The notes: a model not told the origin generated them from the sequence alone. DNA of 64,000 nucleotides from an uncultured Prevotella sp. (GCA_947169185.1 CAMVOS010000001.1:175245-239244), one strand, 5' to 3'. Counted from the stretch's first letter, positions 47,023-54,707 are shown. Numbers and translations: made by a program.

Positions 47023-49391
47023 TTGGGCTGCACTTTCCGATAGCGCCCTCTTTCGGTTTGCACGATCAGTCCTTGAATTTTCCAGTTCTTCAGCATCTGG
47101 CGTACCTGGTTGCGTGTAACTCCGTTGCCCTTGACACCGATGGTGTGCTGCAAGGCACCCTCAAAGCCGAAATCTGTGTCCAGACGCTCGTAGATGGAGT
47201 CGTTGCCACCGGGGCGCTGTCGGCGCTCTGGTAGTCCGACGTAGTCGCGACTGGCGAAGGCGGCCTCGATGCGTTCTCGGAAGAAGTACAGCGCACAGTC
47301 CATCAGGTAGTCGGCTACGACGTCGTACACGTCCAGCAGCTGTGGTGTCTGCTGTTTCAGCAACATCGTCTTCCACGTGTCGGGATGCCCCTTCAACTGC
47401 TTCTCGGCACCGCTGCAGCCGTACTTGGCTATCAGCTGGTCGGCCACCTTGCAGAGCATGATGCAGCACGTGATGCGCTGGGCCGTCACGCAGATGCGGA
47501 AACGCTGACGTGCACGCACCTTGTCGTCGCTCTTCATGGCTTCCAGTCGTACCTGCTCCACCCACTCACGACCTTTCTGTTCCAGCTTCGGCAACACCAC
47601 GTCGCCCTGCATCAGCGGCAACAGATGGGCCACCTGACGGATGCGCTCCTGCTGGCGGTCGGTCAGCACGTAGGGCTTGTCTTCCAGCTTCGCGTAGGTG
47701 TTGTCGGGCGTGCGGGCTACGGCGATACGGCTCTGGAAACCGTCGGTATAGTTCTGCACCACACGATAGAGCGCATCGGGTGTGCCACACATCAGGACGT
47801 TCCACAACAGGTGGTCGATATGCACGTTCACCGCCTCTGCCGATCGCGCCTCACGGTCGTACGGACTGCCGTCGTAGCTCTGGCGCAGCATCACCGAGAA
47901 GTCGTTGATCGACGATTTCCACTTCTGCGCCACCGTATCGGCCTCAGGCGTAAACGAGAAGGCGTGCTTGCCGTCGGTGTTGGCCAGTCGCTCAGCCAGA
48001 TTGGCCACCGTGTTGTTCAGCGTCAACAGGCGCACGGGCAACTTCGGTTCCTCGGGCTGTTCCTTCTTGTTCTTCGCCGCCCGCTTCTTGGCGCGCCACT
48101 CGTCCTCCTGCTGCTGGTACATCTTTTCGACAGCCTTCAGCTCACCGGTCCACGCGTCTACCAGCGGGTCTATTGAACCCTTGCCGCTGGCGAAGTCGCC
48201 CGCCACGTAGGCTATCAGGTTCAGCGCGTTCTTCCGGCCGTGAACGTCCAGTCTGACGCCCGTTGCCAGCATGCCGATGATGGGTGTGACGGCCACCAGC
48301 GCAGGCATCGCCAACTGCGGTCCCACCGAGTCTATCGAGTCCTTCAAGCCCTGCGGCATCTTTGGCAACCGGCTGTAGTAGAACCGCTCGTCCTCCTGAA
48401 TCATGTCGTCCAAAGCGCACAGCGGACCCGACCCTTCTGTGTACTTTTCGTCCCGTCGCAGCGCCATCAGCACGTCCTTCAGTCGCTTGGGCATCTGGGT
48501 GCGCTGCGCGGCCAGTGCAGAGTCGATGCACTTCATTTTCTGCACCTCGGGGAAGTGGTCGTAGCAGGGGATGACCTTGTCCATCAGCTCGCGGTCGAAA
48601 CCGCAGATATGCCTCAGATTCACCGCCAGTTCGAACGTCAGCACGTCGCGGTTGTTCTTCTTCGGCTCCTTGCCCTCGTTATACATCTCCCACCACTTTC
48701 GGATGATGTCCTTGTAGGGAATGCCGTCGTAGTCGAGGTGTGTCGTGACACACGGGATTGCAACGCCACACTCTCCAGGAGAGAACTGACCCAACTGTGT
48801 GGAGCTTGCGGAACACTGGGGGTCTGTCCCCTGCGTGTCACCCTGCGCTTTTTCCTGCGCACATTCCGCAATCTCAAAAATCTCATCATCCAAATAAATC
48901 AAATCGCCCGCACTGCCCGTGGTGGTATAGAACACGCGGGTGATGTCCTTCGCCGCCTTGTCAAATTCGACGCCAAGCAGCTGGCTGGCCCACTTCAGAT
49001 TCTCCTCCTGCGACAACTCGGGACGGCGCTGGAACACCAGATGATACCCTGCCGCACGGGCGCTCAACTCCAGCATCCGCAGTCCCAACTCATCCTTCTT
49101 CGCGAGGATACGCTCCCTCAGCGGCAGCATGTCCGTGGGCTTCACGTGGTCGATGTCCATGCCCACCGTATTGCCGATACGCTTTGTCCCCTTCAGCGTC
49201 CCGTCGTCGTTCGGCAGACACGAATAGTTCATCTGCACCAGTCGCGACTTCTGCTGTTCATTGCCGCTACGCACTGCCGCCACGATGGCCTTCTGCTCAC
49301 CACCGTTACGCAGCGCTATGTACTCTTCGCGGTTCAGAACGGGGCGGGCCTCCTTGTGCCCGTCCCCGTTGATGTACACCAGATTTACCAT
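47013..49391 (-). CDS. VirE-N (BT4734-like) / DUF3987 protein
   Basis: A 792-residue protein. Residues about 40-175 match the BT4734-like N-terminal domain found in VirE proteins of Bacteroidales (GNTVGMDIDHVKPTDMLPL). Residues about 300-650 match DUF3987, a primase-helicase-like ATPase region (AYVAGDFASGKGSIDPLV is the apparent P-loop equivalent). The last 60 residues look like a winged helix (GVTRNQVRQMLKNWKIQG). Such proteins occur in Bacteroidales mobile or domesticated islands; a role in DNA replication is inferred. The region around residues 184-195 (GDTQGTDPQCS) is encoded by a palindromic repeat. It overlaps the next upstream gene by 7 bp. Confidence 0.83.
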   Translation of the reverse strand: MVNLVYINGDGHKEARPVLNREEYIALRNGGEQKAIVAAVRSGNEQQKSRLVQMNYSCLPNDDGTLKGTKRIGNTVGMDIDHVKPTDMLPLRERILAKKDELGLRMLELSARAAGYHLVFQRRPELSQEENLKWASQLLGVEFDKAAKDITRVFYTTTGSAGDLIYLDDEIFEIAECAQEKAQGDTQGTDPQCSASSTQLGQFSPGECGVAIPCVTTHLDYDGIPYKDIIRKWWEMYNEGKEPKKNNRDVLTFELAVNLRHICGFDRELMDKVIPCYDHFPEVQKMKCIDSALAAQRTQMPKRLKDVLMALRRDEKYTEGSGPLCALDDMIQEDERFYYSRLPKMPQGLKDSIDSVGPQLAMPALVAVTPIIGMLATGVRLDVHGRKNALNLIAYVAGDFASGKGSIDPLVDAWTGELKAVEKMYQQQEDEWRAKKRAAKNKKEQPEEPKLPVRLLTLNNTVANLAERLANTDGKHAFSFTPEADTVAQKWKSSINDFSVMLRQSYDGSPYDREARSAEAVNVHIDHLLWNVLMCGTPDALYRVVQNYTDGFQSRIAVARTPDNTYAKLEDKPYVLTDRQQERIRQVAHLLPLMQGDVVLPKLEQKGREWVEQVRLEAMKSDDKVRARQRFRICVTAQRITCCIMLCKVADQLIAKYGCSGAEKQLKGHPDTWKTMLLKQQTPQLLDVYDVVADYLMDCALYFFRERIEAAFASRDYVGLPERRQRPGGNDSIYERLDTDFGFEGALQHTIGVKGNGVTRNQVRQMLKNWKIQGLIVQTERGRYRKVQPNVS
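48813..48838. repeat. GGGGGTCTGTCCCC palindrome inside the VirE/DUF3987 gene
   Basis: ACAC-TGGGGGTC and GTCCCC-TGCGTGT form an imperfect palindrome with the core seen at 54642, 61435 and 61999. It is in frame and lies between the two domains. Confidence 0.7.
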
Positions 49392-49741
49392 CCCTGCTCC
49401 TCCAGATACGATGTCAGTCGCAGAACGTCCTCCATCAGCAGCATTCTCAACTCGTCCCGCTGACCGTTAGGCAGGGCGAAGATGACGCGGTCCGTTCCGT
49501 CTTGTCCGAACGACAGCGAGATATGCTCGCCCTTGAATTCCGGTTTCCTACGGATGCGCTTCCGCTGTACGAAGTCGAAGGTACCGTTCGACAGCATCTG
49601 TCCCCGACCATTCGCCACGAAGGGCGTCACCATTCCTACACCTGGGTTGTCAGGCAACACCTGCACGTACCGCATTCCGTTCTCCATCTCCGTGACTGCC
49701 ATCTCTGCCGACAGCACCACCGTCTTTTGTCTTTTCTTCAT
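49385..49741 (-). CDS. Unrecognised 118-residue protein upstream of VirE
   Basis: No family recognised. It is basic at the N-terminus (MKKRQKTVVLSAEMAV) and has a central KRIRRKPEFKGEHISLSFG stretch and an amphipathic C-terminal helix (RDELRMLLMEDVLRLTSYLE). No signal peptide or membrane helix. It overlaps the VirE gene by 7 bp, so translation is probably coupled and a functional link to VirE is plausible. Confidence 0.7.
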   Translation of the reverse strand: MKKRQKTVVLSAEMAVTEMENGMRYVQVLPDNPGVGMVTPFVANGRGQMLSNGTFDFVQRKRIRRKPEFKGEHISLSFGQDGTDRVIFALPNGQRDELRMLLMEDVLRLTSYLEEQGW

Positions 49742-49864
49742 TCTAATTGTCTCATACTCGAAAATTTTTTTTGTTGTTTAACATGTAATTATCATGTAAT
49801 TACCCATATAATTTTTCATATAATTATTAATGATAATTCGTGTTCAATTCGTGGTAATTCGTGT

Positions 49865-50290
49865 TTATTCAAAAAATCTTTTTGCTTCCCATTCGCGTCG
49901 GAGTTCCAAACCTTTCAGTTTCTTCCCATCAGCATACACCCACTTCTTGAACTCCTTCGTGATCTGGCTCTTACTGCCACCATCGCGGATTGTTTTCAGC
50001 AGCGTCGATCGCGTCAGCCGTCCGATACCCAGATTGAACACGAACGACACCAGCGCATCCAGCTGACCCTCCGTCTTGGCCACATTCAGCTCCTTCACCA
50101 GCCACTCAGCCTCCTCGATGTCCTCGCGCAGCATCTCTTTGGCCCAGTACTCACTGATTCTGTCGCCCATACGCACGCCCTTCGTGTGTCCATACCCGAT
50201 GGTCGGCACGCCTGCAGCGTCCTTATACGCCTCCAGTCGGCAGCCCTCCATCTCCATCAGTTTCTCCAATAAAATCTCTGTTGTAGTCAT
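49865..50290 (-). CDS. Phage-type lysozyme, GH24
   Basis: A 141-residue T4-lysozyme-like muramidase. The catalytic triad region is clear: Glu in LMEMEGCRLEAYKDAAG, Asp in AYKDAAGVP and Thr in TIGYGHTKG. The C-terminal lobe includes LVSFVFNLGIGRLTRSTLL. There is no signal peptide, as in phage endolysins that need a holin or other export route. It is in an operon with VirE and unknown genes, in the place where Bacteroidales VirE islands often carry an amidase. The 3' gap to the next gene (49742-49864) is AT-rich with three aattcgtg repeats and no gene. Confidence 0.9.
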   Translation of the reverse strand: MTTTEILLEKLMEMEGCRLEAYKDAAGVPTIGYGHTKGVRMGDRISEYWAKEMLREDIEEAEWLVKELNVAKTEGQLDALVSFVFNLGIGRLTRSTLLKTIRDGGSKSQITKEFKKWVYADGKKLKGLELRREWEAKRFFE

Positions 50291-50314
50291 AACTTCTCTA
50301 ACTTCGTTAACTTC

Positions 50315-50482
50315 TCAAATCTCCATATAAATACTTCCGTGTTTCGCTTCAAACTCTGCCCTGATCTCCTCCGTCGTCTTCGGCTCTATCCGACAGCCCG
50401 CAGCATGCCTGGACTTCTCTTCCTTCCGAATCTCGGCCAGAAACATCAGGTACTCGCGTCGCTTTACTCGTCCTTCATTCAT
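50315..50482 (-). CDS. Small basic protein, 55 residues, function unknown
   Basis: ATG 50482 directly abuts the stop codon of the upstream gene (TAA-ATG), and the frame runs 55 codons to TGA at 50315. The protein starts MNEGRVKRREYLMFLAEIRK and is rich in Lys, Arg and Glu with a helical pattern. The tight junction and the coding-like residue pattern support translation. No family recognised. Confidence 0.6.
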   Translation of the reverse strand: MNEGRVKRREYLMFLAEIRKEEKSRHAAGCRIEPKTTEEIRAEFEAKHGSIYMEI

Positions 50483-50791
50483 TTACATCAGCAGCAACAT
50501 TTGATGAATGTTCACCGAGACGAACCTGCCCGACTTGCCGTCCTTGTCGTACTTGCGGGCATTCATTGTGAAGCGCACCGCATACGCATGACCCTCAATC
50601 ATCCTCAGCTTGTCAGCACCCTCGCTGGCTATCTGCTTGGTCAGCGGTCCGCTCGTCTCACCGTGAATGGTGTCGATGCCGTCAGTCAGCGTCACCTCGT
50701 AGTAATCTACCGTCTCCTTCGTGCCGTCCTGGCGCGTCCATTCGCGCTGCTTCTTGAAACTGCACTCTACCAATTGCATTGTTTTCTCCAT
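50483..50791 (-). CDS. Unrecognised 102-residue protein, possibly OB-fold-like
   Basis: The sequence alternates beta-like segments (MQLVECSFKKQREW, VDYYEVTLTDGIDTIHG, YAVRFTMNARKYDKDGK, RFVSVNIHQMLLLM) in a pattern resembling small single-stranded-DNA-binding OB folds. This is a guess from the pattern only. It lies in the VirE operon, and its stop abuts the next start. An 18-bp tandem repeat lies upstream. Confidence 0.65.
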   Translation of the reverse strand: MEKTMQLVECSFKKQREWTRQDGTKETVDYYEVTLTDGIDTIHGETSGPLTKQIASEGADKLRMIEGHAYAVRFTMNARKYDKDGKSGRFVSVNIHQMLLLM

Positions 50792-50860
50792 AACTTCTTT
50801 AACTCCTCTAACTTCTTTAACTCCTCTAACTTCGTTAACTTCTCTAACTTCGTTAACTTA
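50791..50860. repeat. 18-bp tandem repeat, nearly four copies
   Basis: Units taacttctttaactcctc start at 50791, 50809, 50827 and 50845. They supply both the stop region of one gene and the gap before the next. A related run is at 50290-50314. Confidence 0.85.
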
Positions 50861-51412
50861 CTTCCAATACTGATTCTGAAACCAACCTGTCAGGTAATTC
50901 AGAGGCAACGAACACGGATCGTCCCACTCTAAGTCGATATGATATTTATCAGTTGTTTCCTTGACCCTGTCCATGAATATCTCCAACAACTTGGCATACT
51001 CCTTGTTGTTAGGCTCTTTCGAAGCCATTCGCAGCAATTCCCTTGCAATGTTCTGCACCTCAATGGCGCACTTTGGCAGATTCTCGTTCTTGAAGCCTGC
51101 TACAAAACTCATCATCAGAGTTGCAATCTGTGGTGCATCCCAGTCGCGCAGGCCGAAGTTCTTAGTCGACCAACGTTCAAAGTCCTCTACATTCTGCAAA
51201 CCGTCATGCATACGCTTCAGAGCATCCAAACAAGTCTCTACCTTCGAATCTTCATAGAGTGCCGGTGTCGGCATCGACTCCACCAGGTGGTCGTTCATCG
51301 CAAAGTCCGAATTGTCAAGCAACGTCAGCTGGCGCTTCATCGCCTCCTGCATACTGATAGCCAGACATCTCACACTCGTCTCAAACAAACTCTTTAATTC
51401 CAATAAATCCAT
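50858..51412 (-). CDS. Unrecognised 184-residue helical protein
   Basis: No family recognised. It appears all-helical and acidic, with SLFETSVRCLAISMQEAMKR at the N-terminus and repeated Met and Leu heptads. No signal peptide or membrane helix. It belongs to the leftward operon that ends with VirE. Confidence 0.65.
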   Translation of the reverse strand: MDLLELKSLFETSVRCLAISMQEAMKRQLTLLDNSDFAMNDHLVESMPTPALYEDSKVETCLDALKRMHDGLQNVEDFERWSTKNFGLRDWDAPQIATLMMSFVAGFKNENLPKCAIEVQNIARELLRMASKEPNNKEYAKLLEIFMDRVKETTDKYHIDLEWDDPCSLPLNYLTGWFQNQYWK

Positions 51413-51456
51413 AATACTTTTAAAAATCGAAAATTGTTAAACTATAATTTTTATTT

Positions 51457-51795
51457 CTAGCAAAGTGCTATTTCTTCCTTCAGCCAACAGTAGCAGCACT
51501 TCAGCGCTTCGTCGGCACTCGCACATCCTGTCTTCTGTTGGCTCCTGTCGTTCAGGAAGTCCAAGAGGTTCTCTGCCATATCCATCTGCACACCCTTGCT
51601 GAAGGGCAACAACATCTGTATCAGCAGTTCGAACATCGGTTCACTCACCTGTTCCCTGATCATCTCCATCACGCAGTCAACGTCACTGTCGACATCATAC
51701 TGATACTCAGGTGTCTCGAACACGATTTTACCTTCATCCTGCAGCGTACTATACAAGGCCGTTCCCTGAATCCAACTGGGGTCGTAGTACATCAT
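51457..51795 (-). CDS. Unrecognised 112-residue acidic protein
   Basis: No family recognised. The N-terminus MMYYDPSWIQGTALYSTL is followed by an acidic run (YDVDSDVDCVMEMI) and a helical middle. The C-terminus has paired cysteines (CCYCWLKEEIALC). It overlaps the upstream gene by 4 bp and is part of the same leftward operon. Confidence 0.65.
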   Translation of the reverse strand: MMYYDPSWIQGTALYSTLQDEGKIVFETPEYQYDVDSDVDCVMEMIREQVSEPMFELLIQMLLPFSKGVQMDMAENLLDFLNDRSQQKTGCASADEALKCCYCWLKEEIALC

Positions 51796-52103
51796 ATCGT
51801 TTTCTTACTCGATTCTTTCAACGCCTTCCGCATGTCCTTTAGCTGCGCCTTCAGCTCCACTACTTCGGACTGTAGCTTCTTAACGATACTGCCGTCCTTC
51901 GTGGCCTCCATCAGGTTTCGGATGTCGTCTGTCGTCATCCAGCCCGCACGCCCCTGACCTATATGGATGCAGATGCCCTCAACCATCGTTCGCTCGTTGA
52001 AGTACATATACCCTTTACCCTCAACGTCCAACAGATATCCGTTGGTCACCGTCTTCAGTGTGACTTTCGTCAGCACCTTTTTTATTTTATTTACCTTCTT
52101 CAT
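51792..52103 (-). CDS. Unrecognised 103-residue basic protein with C-terminal coiled coil
   Basis: ATG 52103 gives a lysine-rich start (MKKVNKIKKVLTKV). A beta-rich middle (GYLLDVEGKGYMYFNERT) and a coiled coil (SIVKKLQSEVVELKAQLKDM) follow. The frame is open to 52157, but the first ATG after the promoter region with a good context is 52103. It is the first gene of the leftward VirE operon, with a -7 box 87 bp upstream. Confidence 0.68.
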   Translation of the reverse strand: MKKVNKIKKVLTKVTLKTVTNGYLLDVEGKGYMYFNERTMVEGICIHIGQGRAGWMTTDDIRNLMEATKDGSIVKKLQSEVVELKAQLKDMRKALKESSKKTI

Positions 52104-52189
52104 AATCTTTTCTAAATCGTTTCGTGAATTTGATGTATGTACGCATGCATGCAGCACCGTCGGCCAGACGTTTTGTCCTTTCGACGATG

Positions 52190-52197
52190 CAAAGGTA
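52190..52197 (-). promoter_or_regulatory. -7 box for the leftward VirE operon
   Basis: CAAAGGTA reads TACCTTTG on the minus strand, 87 bp before ATG 52103. Confidence 0.66.
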
Positions 52198-52202
52198 GGA
52201 AT

Positions 52203-52240
52203 AAAAAAAATCCCAACTTAGGATGAATCCAAGTTGGGGG
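52203..52240 (-). terminator. Intrinsic terminator ending the two-gene operon at 52278
   Basis: CCCAACTT (52212-52219) pairs with AAGTTGGG (52231-52238), and eight T residues follow on the minus strand. A TTATTAGAGTTTT repeat (52244 and 52264) lies between it and the gene. Confidence 0.8.
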
Positions 52241-52277
52241 TTGTTATTAGAGTTTTAGGGTTTTTATTAGAGTTTTG

Positions 52278-52793
52278 CTACGACTTAATGCCCAGTTTTA
52301 GCATCAGATACTCTGCAACGACGTATTGCTGTTTGTAGTTGTCGCTTATATCTTTATAAGTGTCCCATGCTGAGGGTGAAATTGCTGCGATCTGCGGAAC
52401 TGCTTTCGATCCTTCAGTCAATGATTCGTATGTAATGACATTCGGATTTCCGCCGTAGTCAATCTCCATATCGGTTATTTTAGTCTTAAAGGCTGTCATC
52501 TGTTTGGGGTACAGACAGAAAGTAGAAAGCACCCGATACACTGCCCACCACTGTTTCTTGTTCTTAATCAACAGCTTGCCTTCCTGGTCCTTCTCCCTTA
52601 AAAGCGCTTCCAATGTCGACTTGATGTCTTTGTCTGTAACCGTCAAGGGAACATCTTTCGCTTGTTTTCCGTCACTATACACATGTACAGTCTCGTTACC
52701 CCAGATGAAGTTCTGGGTGCAATTTGTCATCGTAGCGCCCTCAAACATTCCTTTGAAGTTCGGGGTCTCACTCATTTGGTTTTTATCGTCCAT
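52278..52793 (-). CDS. Unrecognised 171-residue protein
   Basis: No family name can be given. It has a beta-like N-terminus (FKGMFEGATMTNCTQNFIWG), similar in style to short Bacteroidales mobile-element proteins, and a mostly helical second half. No signal peptide. It is the second gene of an operon with the coiled-coil protein (13 bp apart), closed by an intrinsic terminator. Confidence 0.65.
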   Translation of the reverse strand: MDDKNQMSETPNFKGMFEGATMTNCTQNFIWGNETVHVYSDGKQAKDVPLTVTDKDIKSTLEALLREKDQEGKLLIKNKKQWWAVYRVLSTFCLYPKQMTAFKTKITDMEIDYGGNPNVITYESLTEGSKAVPQIAAISPSAWDTYKDISDNYKQQYVVAEYLMLKLGIKS

Positions 52794-52806
52794 GTCTTTT
52801 TAGGTT

Positions 52807-53424
52807 TTACATATAGAAATTCTGTGTCGAATCCTTCACATCCATCTGTGGCCTCATTGCTTTCCTGAAGTCGGCCATCATCTTCTTGATAGCCTTATCT
52901 TCCTCAGGAGAACGATCTTTCAGAGCGAAATACAGCAAGTCAACAATTGTTTGGACACTATCCTGTGTCATTCTCGTAGAACCGAACGATAATACGGTCG
53001 ACATCGCAATCATTCTCTCTTTATTTCTCTGGTTCTTTTGAGACCTTGGCTGCTGGTGTACTTCAGCCTCATCCTCTGCAGCCATATAGCCAATCTTATC
53101 ATAGTTAAATCCAAGATGATAGTATTGCATTGCCTCTTGGTTCTTCATCACCTGTTCTTTCAATTCTGCCTCCAGACGATTAGCCCTTGATGTCTGGTCC
53201 ATCAGCTCTTTATTCAGTGCTGCATTCCTAAGTCTCAGGTCTTCATTCTCCTTCAGATATTCCATCGCTCTTTTCGCCTCCTTCTGGCCTTGCTCACTGA
53301 GTTCTGCTACAAAGTCCTCAGCATCGTTTATCGAGCGCATAATCCTAGCTACTATTTCCGTATTTCTTTTGTTAGCCTGCTCAGCCTGAGCGATGGCTTT
53401 CGCTAATTCTGCTTTATGTATCAT
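52807..53424 (-). CDS. Unrecognised 205-residue coiled-coil protein
   Basis: No family recognised. Residues 1-105 form a long charged coiled coil (AELAKAIAQAEQANKRN onward, with regular heptads). A polar linker (HQQPRSQKNQRNKE) separates it from a C-terminal helical domain (VQTIVDLLYFALKDRSPEED). It is first in a two-gene operon and lies behind a long palindromic leader and a near-consensus promoter. The role is unknown. Confidence 0.68.
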   Translation of the reverse strand: MIHKAELAKAIAQAEQANKRNTEIVARIMRSINDAEDFVAELSEQGQKEAKRAMEYLKENEDLRLRNAALNKELMDQTSRANRLEAELKEQVMKNQEAMQYYHLGFNYDKIGYMAAEDEAEVHQQPRSQKNQRNKERMIAMSTVLSFGSTRMTQDSVQTIVDLLYFALKDRSPEEDKAIKKMMADFRKAMRPQMDVKDSTQNFYM

Positions 53425-53457
53425 TTTTAATTATTGATTTTTTAGATTAACCCCACG

Positions 53458-53636
53458 TAAGAACAGAAGCTATGGACACCAGCAGAAATTACTCGGCTCA
53501 GGATTACCACATCCCTCACGACTAAACTGTCAATGCCCACGCTTCTGCATAACGTGAGCTGACAGCTTTCGACTTGTCGTGATTCGATCGTTTGTGGTAA
53601 TTTGAGCCGAAACGAAGCTTTCAAGCTGTGTTCTTA
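53458..53636 (-). ncRNA. Long palindromic leader or structured RNA
   Basis: A 179-nt rod-like structure. Arms pair stepwise: 53458-53465 with 53629-53636, 53493-53500 with 53603-53610, 53503-53511 with 53593-53601, 53516-53522 with 53576-53582, 53527-53532 with 53560-53565, and 53535-53541 with 53553-53559 (one mismatch). The promoter at 53656-53686 would transcribe it on the minus strand, before the coiled-coil gene at 53424. It could be a regulatory leader or an independent RNA. An alternative is a MITE, since TA flanks both ends. Confidence 0.6.
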
Positions 53637-53655
53637 TATCTCGCTAATCTGGGTG

Positions 53656-53686
53656 CAAAGATAGTACAAACCGAGCGAAATGCAAA
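53656..53686 (-). promoter_or_regulatory. Near-consensus Bacteroidota promoter for the structured leader
   Basis: On the minus strand a -33 TTTG (53683-53686) is followed by a 19-base spacer and a -7 TATCTTTG (53656-53663). This is one of the best promoters in the window. The stretch 53687-53873 between it and the VapBC promoter is AT-rich and shows no gene. Confidence 0.75.
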
Positions 53687-53873
53687 ATAAATTGGCATTT
53701 ATTTTCATTTCTAAGGTGCAGCCCATCTTGACCAAGGGTCAAAGATAAACAAATTATCTCATTGCACCAAATATTCCCCATATTTTATGGAGCCTCGGGC
53801 TTCTGCGAGCCCCTTCTGTTCCGTTGTTTCATAGTTTTTTCCTGTTTTATTTTGTTGTTTCAAATATTATTTC

Positions 53874-53881
53874 TATTTTTG
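53874..53881 (+). promoter_or_regulatory. -7 box for vapBC
   Basis: TATTTTTG lies 24 bp before ATG 53906. Confidence 0.58.
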
Positions 53882-53905
53882 CAGACAAATTGAAAATATA
53901 TCATT

Positions 53906-54166
53906 ATGAATACATTGACGATATCACCGACTTCTTCTGACGGGGCGAAATACTGGTCAGAACTGAAAGACCTCAGTAACAGCGTAAAACTTGAACTCAT
54001 TACGCTGTTAAGTAATTCCGTCGCCAATTCCGTATCAGAGCCATCCATCGACAAGGGATGGACAAAGAGTTTTGCTGGACGCTGGCAAGACGATAGGACA
54101 GCCGAGGAAATTATTGAAGACATACATGCTTCAAGGAATGCGCATATAAAGGAATTTGTGCTATGA
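53906..54166 (+). CDS. Antitoxin of a VapBC-type toxin-antitoxin pair
   Basis: An 86-residue protein with no strong family signature. The position immediately before a PIN toxin, with an ATGA overlap, is the main evidence. The N-terminal half is helical (SELKDLSNSVKLELITLL). The C-terminal half (GRWQDDRTAEEIIEDIHASR) looks like the toxin-wrapping segment of VapB antitoxins found next to PIN toxins in Bacteroidales. It probably represses its own promoter, as most such antitoxins do. Confidence 0.75.
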   Translation: MNTLTISPTSSDGAKYWSELKDLSNSVKLELITLLSNSVANSVSEPSIDKGWTKSFAGRWQDDRTAEEIIEDIHASRNAHIKEFVL

Positions 54167-54564
54167 CGGGATATCTTCTGGACACTAACATTTGCATATT
54201 TGCTATGCGCGGCAAGTATGGTGTTAACGAACGGCTTGAAAACATCAGTCCTAAACAATGCTATGTTGCTGACATTACGGTGATGGAGTTGCGATTTGGC
54301 GCATATAAAAGCGAAAAGAAAGACGAGAACCTCCGCATTGTCAACGATTTCGTCAGCAAAGTGAAAGTGGTTCCTTTTGCTGACACTATTGATGCTTTCT
54401 GCAAGGAGAAGCTCAGGCTCCAAAAGCTTGGCACACCCATTGAGGATTATGATCTCTTTATTGGATGTGCCGCTAAGGTCGCCGGTCTCACTATGGTGAC
54501 AGACAACGTTCAGCATCTTGGGCGCATCGAGGGACTGAAGTTCGAGAACTGGATTCAGAGGTAG
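54163..54564 (+). CDS. vapC: VapC-type PIN-domain toxin ribonuclease
   Basis: A 133-residue PIN domain that cleaves RNA when freed from its antitoxin. Acidic metal ligands are visible: D7 in YLLDTNICIF, Glu in ITVMELRFGAY, Asp in EDYDLFIGCAAK and Asp in MVTDNVQHL. The C-terminal FENWIQ is typical of the subfamily. The start overlaps the antitoxin stop by 4 bp (ATGA). It borders the type III restriction-modification genes, forming a small defence cluster. Confidence 0.9.
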   Translation: MTGYLLDTNICIFAMRGKYGVNERLENISPKQCYVADITVMELRFGAYKSEKKDENLRIVNDFVSKVKVVPFADTIDAFCKEKLRLQKLGTPIEDYDLFIGCAAKVAGLTMVTDNVQHLGRIEGLKFENWIQR

Positions 54565-54641
54565 TTTATCCATCATCATAGCTATCTGTTTAAGTTCGTT
54601 ATTTCGGTTTTACACATTAGGGTCGGTTCCCGTGTGTATTC

Positions 54642-54677
54642 TTAACCTCACACGGGGACAGACCCCCTGTGATGTGT
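54642..54677. repeat. 36-bp copy of the CACACGGGGACAGACCCC palindrome
   Basis: Identical over 36 bases to 61435-61470. It sits between vapC and the restriction subunit gene. A GGGTCGGTTCCC sequence just left of it (54619 region) recalls the second palindrome family at 61843. Confidence 0.88.
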
Positions 54678-54707
54678 GATGCACATTTGGGGCGTAGTGG
54701 TGTATAC

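Noticed and set aside
48240..49463. 407-codon open frame on the plus strand opposite VirE/DUF3987
   Set aside because: GC-rich coding DNA produces long antisense frames; His, Arg and Gln bias and lack of domains mark it as a shadow.
50791..50860. CRISPR array
   Set aside because: The 18-bp units are directly adjacent with no spacers, and no cas gene is nearby.
52807..53424. Phage tail or structural protein
   Set aside because: The coiled coil alone suggested it, but no neighbouring gene resembles a phage structural gene.
53458..53636. Integron attC site
   Set aside because: Length and hairpin fit loosely, but neither RYYYAAC nor GTTRRRY core sites stand at the ends and no integrase is present.
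53860..54579. 239-codon minus-strand frame covering vapBC
   Set aside because: The plus strand holds a PIN domain with all acidic ligands and an ATGA-coupled partner; the minus frame has no motif.
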